Assembly: GCA_003450125.1 (NCBI GenBank)
Contig: DMFR01000097.1
Span: forward strand, 1-6,795
Source: Prolixibacteraceae bacterium
Lineage (GTDB): Bacteria > Bacteroidota > Bacteroidia > Bacteroidales > Prolixibacteraceae
Direction: 5' to 3'
Length of the DNA stretch: 6,795 nucleotides
Under the pieces are notes generated by a model that was not told the DNA's origin, ran no database searches, and saw nothing but the letters and a program-made list of their open reading frames with translations. This document shows positions 6,719 to 6,795 of the stretch, one piece after another; position 1 is the stretch's first letter; every line of letters begins with the position of its first letter. The position numbers were made by a program, and so were the translations under genes.

Positions 6719-6795
6719 TACCTTTCTGATACCTTTCTGTAAGGTGAGGTTACAGAAAGGTATCAGAAAGGTATCAGAAGGGTATCAGATGATAG
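6686..6795. repeat. Long terminal inverted repeat (fold-back) at the contig end
   Basis: Bases 6703-6742 are perfectly complementary to 6750-6789 (40 bp), with the 7-base loop GGTGAGG at 6743-6749. Beyond this the outermost 9 bases also match: CTATCATCT at 6686-6694 against AGATGATAG at 6787-6795, if the first 11-bp unit of the left arm (6695-6705) is bulged out. The left arm thus has four 11-bp units and the right arm three. The window ends exactly at the outer edge of the match. It could be a natural hairpin ending the transcript, or a fold-back chimera or graph artefact at the contig end; sequence alone does not decide. Confidence 0.9.
6695..6738 (+). repeat. Four tandem 11-bp units
   Basis: Four consecutive 11-base units: AATACTTTTCT (6695-6705), GATACCCTTCT (6706-6716), GATACCTTTCT (6717-6727) and GATACCTTTCT (6728-6738). 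The last two are identical, the second differs by one base, the first by two. The period is close to one DNA helical turn. They form the left arm of the terminal inverted repeat. Confidence 0.9.

Noticed and set aside
6686..6795. CRISPR array or origin iterons
   Set aside because: The 11-bp units are contiguous without spacers, number only four and three, and no cas or replication gene is visible. A repeat or fold-back description is all that can be supported.

Overview
The window is one end-to-end stretch of an assembled contig carrying a compact, all-plus-strand operon for the pentose phosphate pathway. Both contig ends look problematic. The first 74 bases are not genomic: they are an Illumina Nextera P7 adapter with an i7 index and the Tn5 mosaic end. 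The last ~110 bases form a near-perfect fold-back made of 11-bp units, which may be natural or an assembly/amplification artefact.

Layout: (1) 1-74 adapter; (2) 75-131 the last 18 codons of an upstream gene, tentatively ribose-5-phosphate isomerase B (rpiB); (3) 134-3001 a fused transaldolase/glucose-6-phosphate isomerase; (4) 3014-3637 a HAD-superfamily hydrolase with atypical catalytic motifs; (5) 3641-5062 decarboxylating 6-phosphogluconate dehydrogenase (gnd); (6) 5065-6576 glucose-6-phosphate dehydrogenase (zwf); (7) 6577-6795 non-coding or doubtful sequence with a short stem-loop, a possible 32-codon ORF and the terminal inverted repeat. Gaps between genes are 2, 12, 3 and 2 bases, all genes use TAA stops, and no promoter or terminator is visible between them, so they are almost certainly co-transcribed from a promoter outside the window.

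How the genes work together: Zwf oxidises glucose-6-phosphate, Gnd oxidatively decarboxylates 6-phosphogluconate to ribulose-5-phosphate, and the upstream isomerase (if it is RpiB) interconverts ribulose- and ribose-5-phosphate. Transaldolase makes fructose-6-phosphate, which the fused isomerase half returns to glucose-6-phosphate. The module therefore encodes most of a cyclic pentose phosphate route. Transketolase, ribulose-phosphate epimerase and 6-phosphogluconolactonase are not in the window. The HAD enzyme's substrate is unknown; a sugar-phosphate or metabolite-repair phosphatase role is a reasonable hypothesis.

Organism: moderate-to-low GC, A-rich start regions and the general protein style suggest a Bacteroidota-like bacterium, probably from a metagenome or draft genome, but this is a tentative inference. 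The strong Shine-Dalgarno sequences before two genes are not typical of that phylum. Nothing here is clearly a new system; the best leads are the possible cofactor shift in both dehydrogenases, the HAD enzyme in the operon, and the terminal fold-back.
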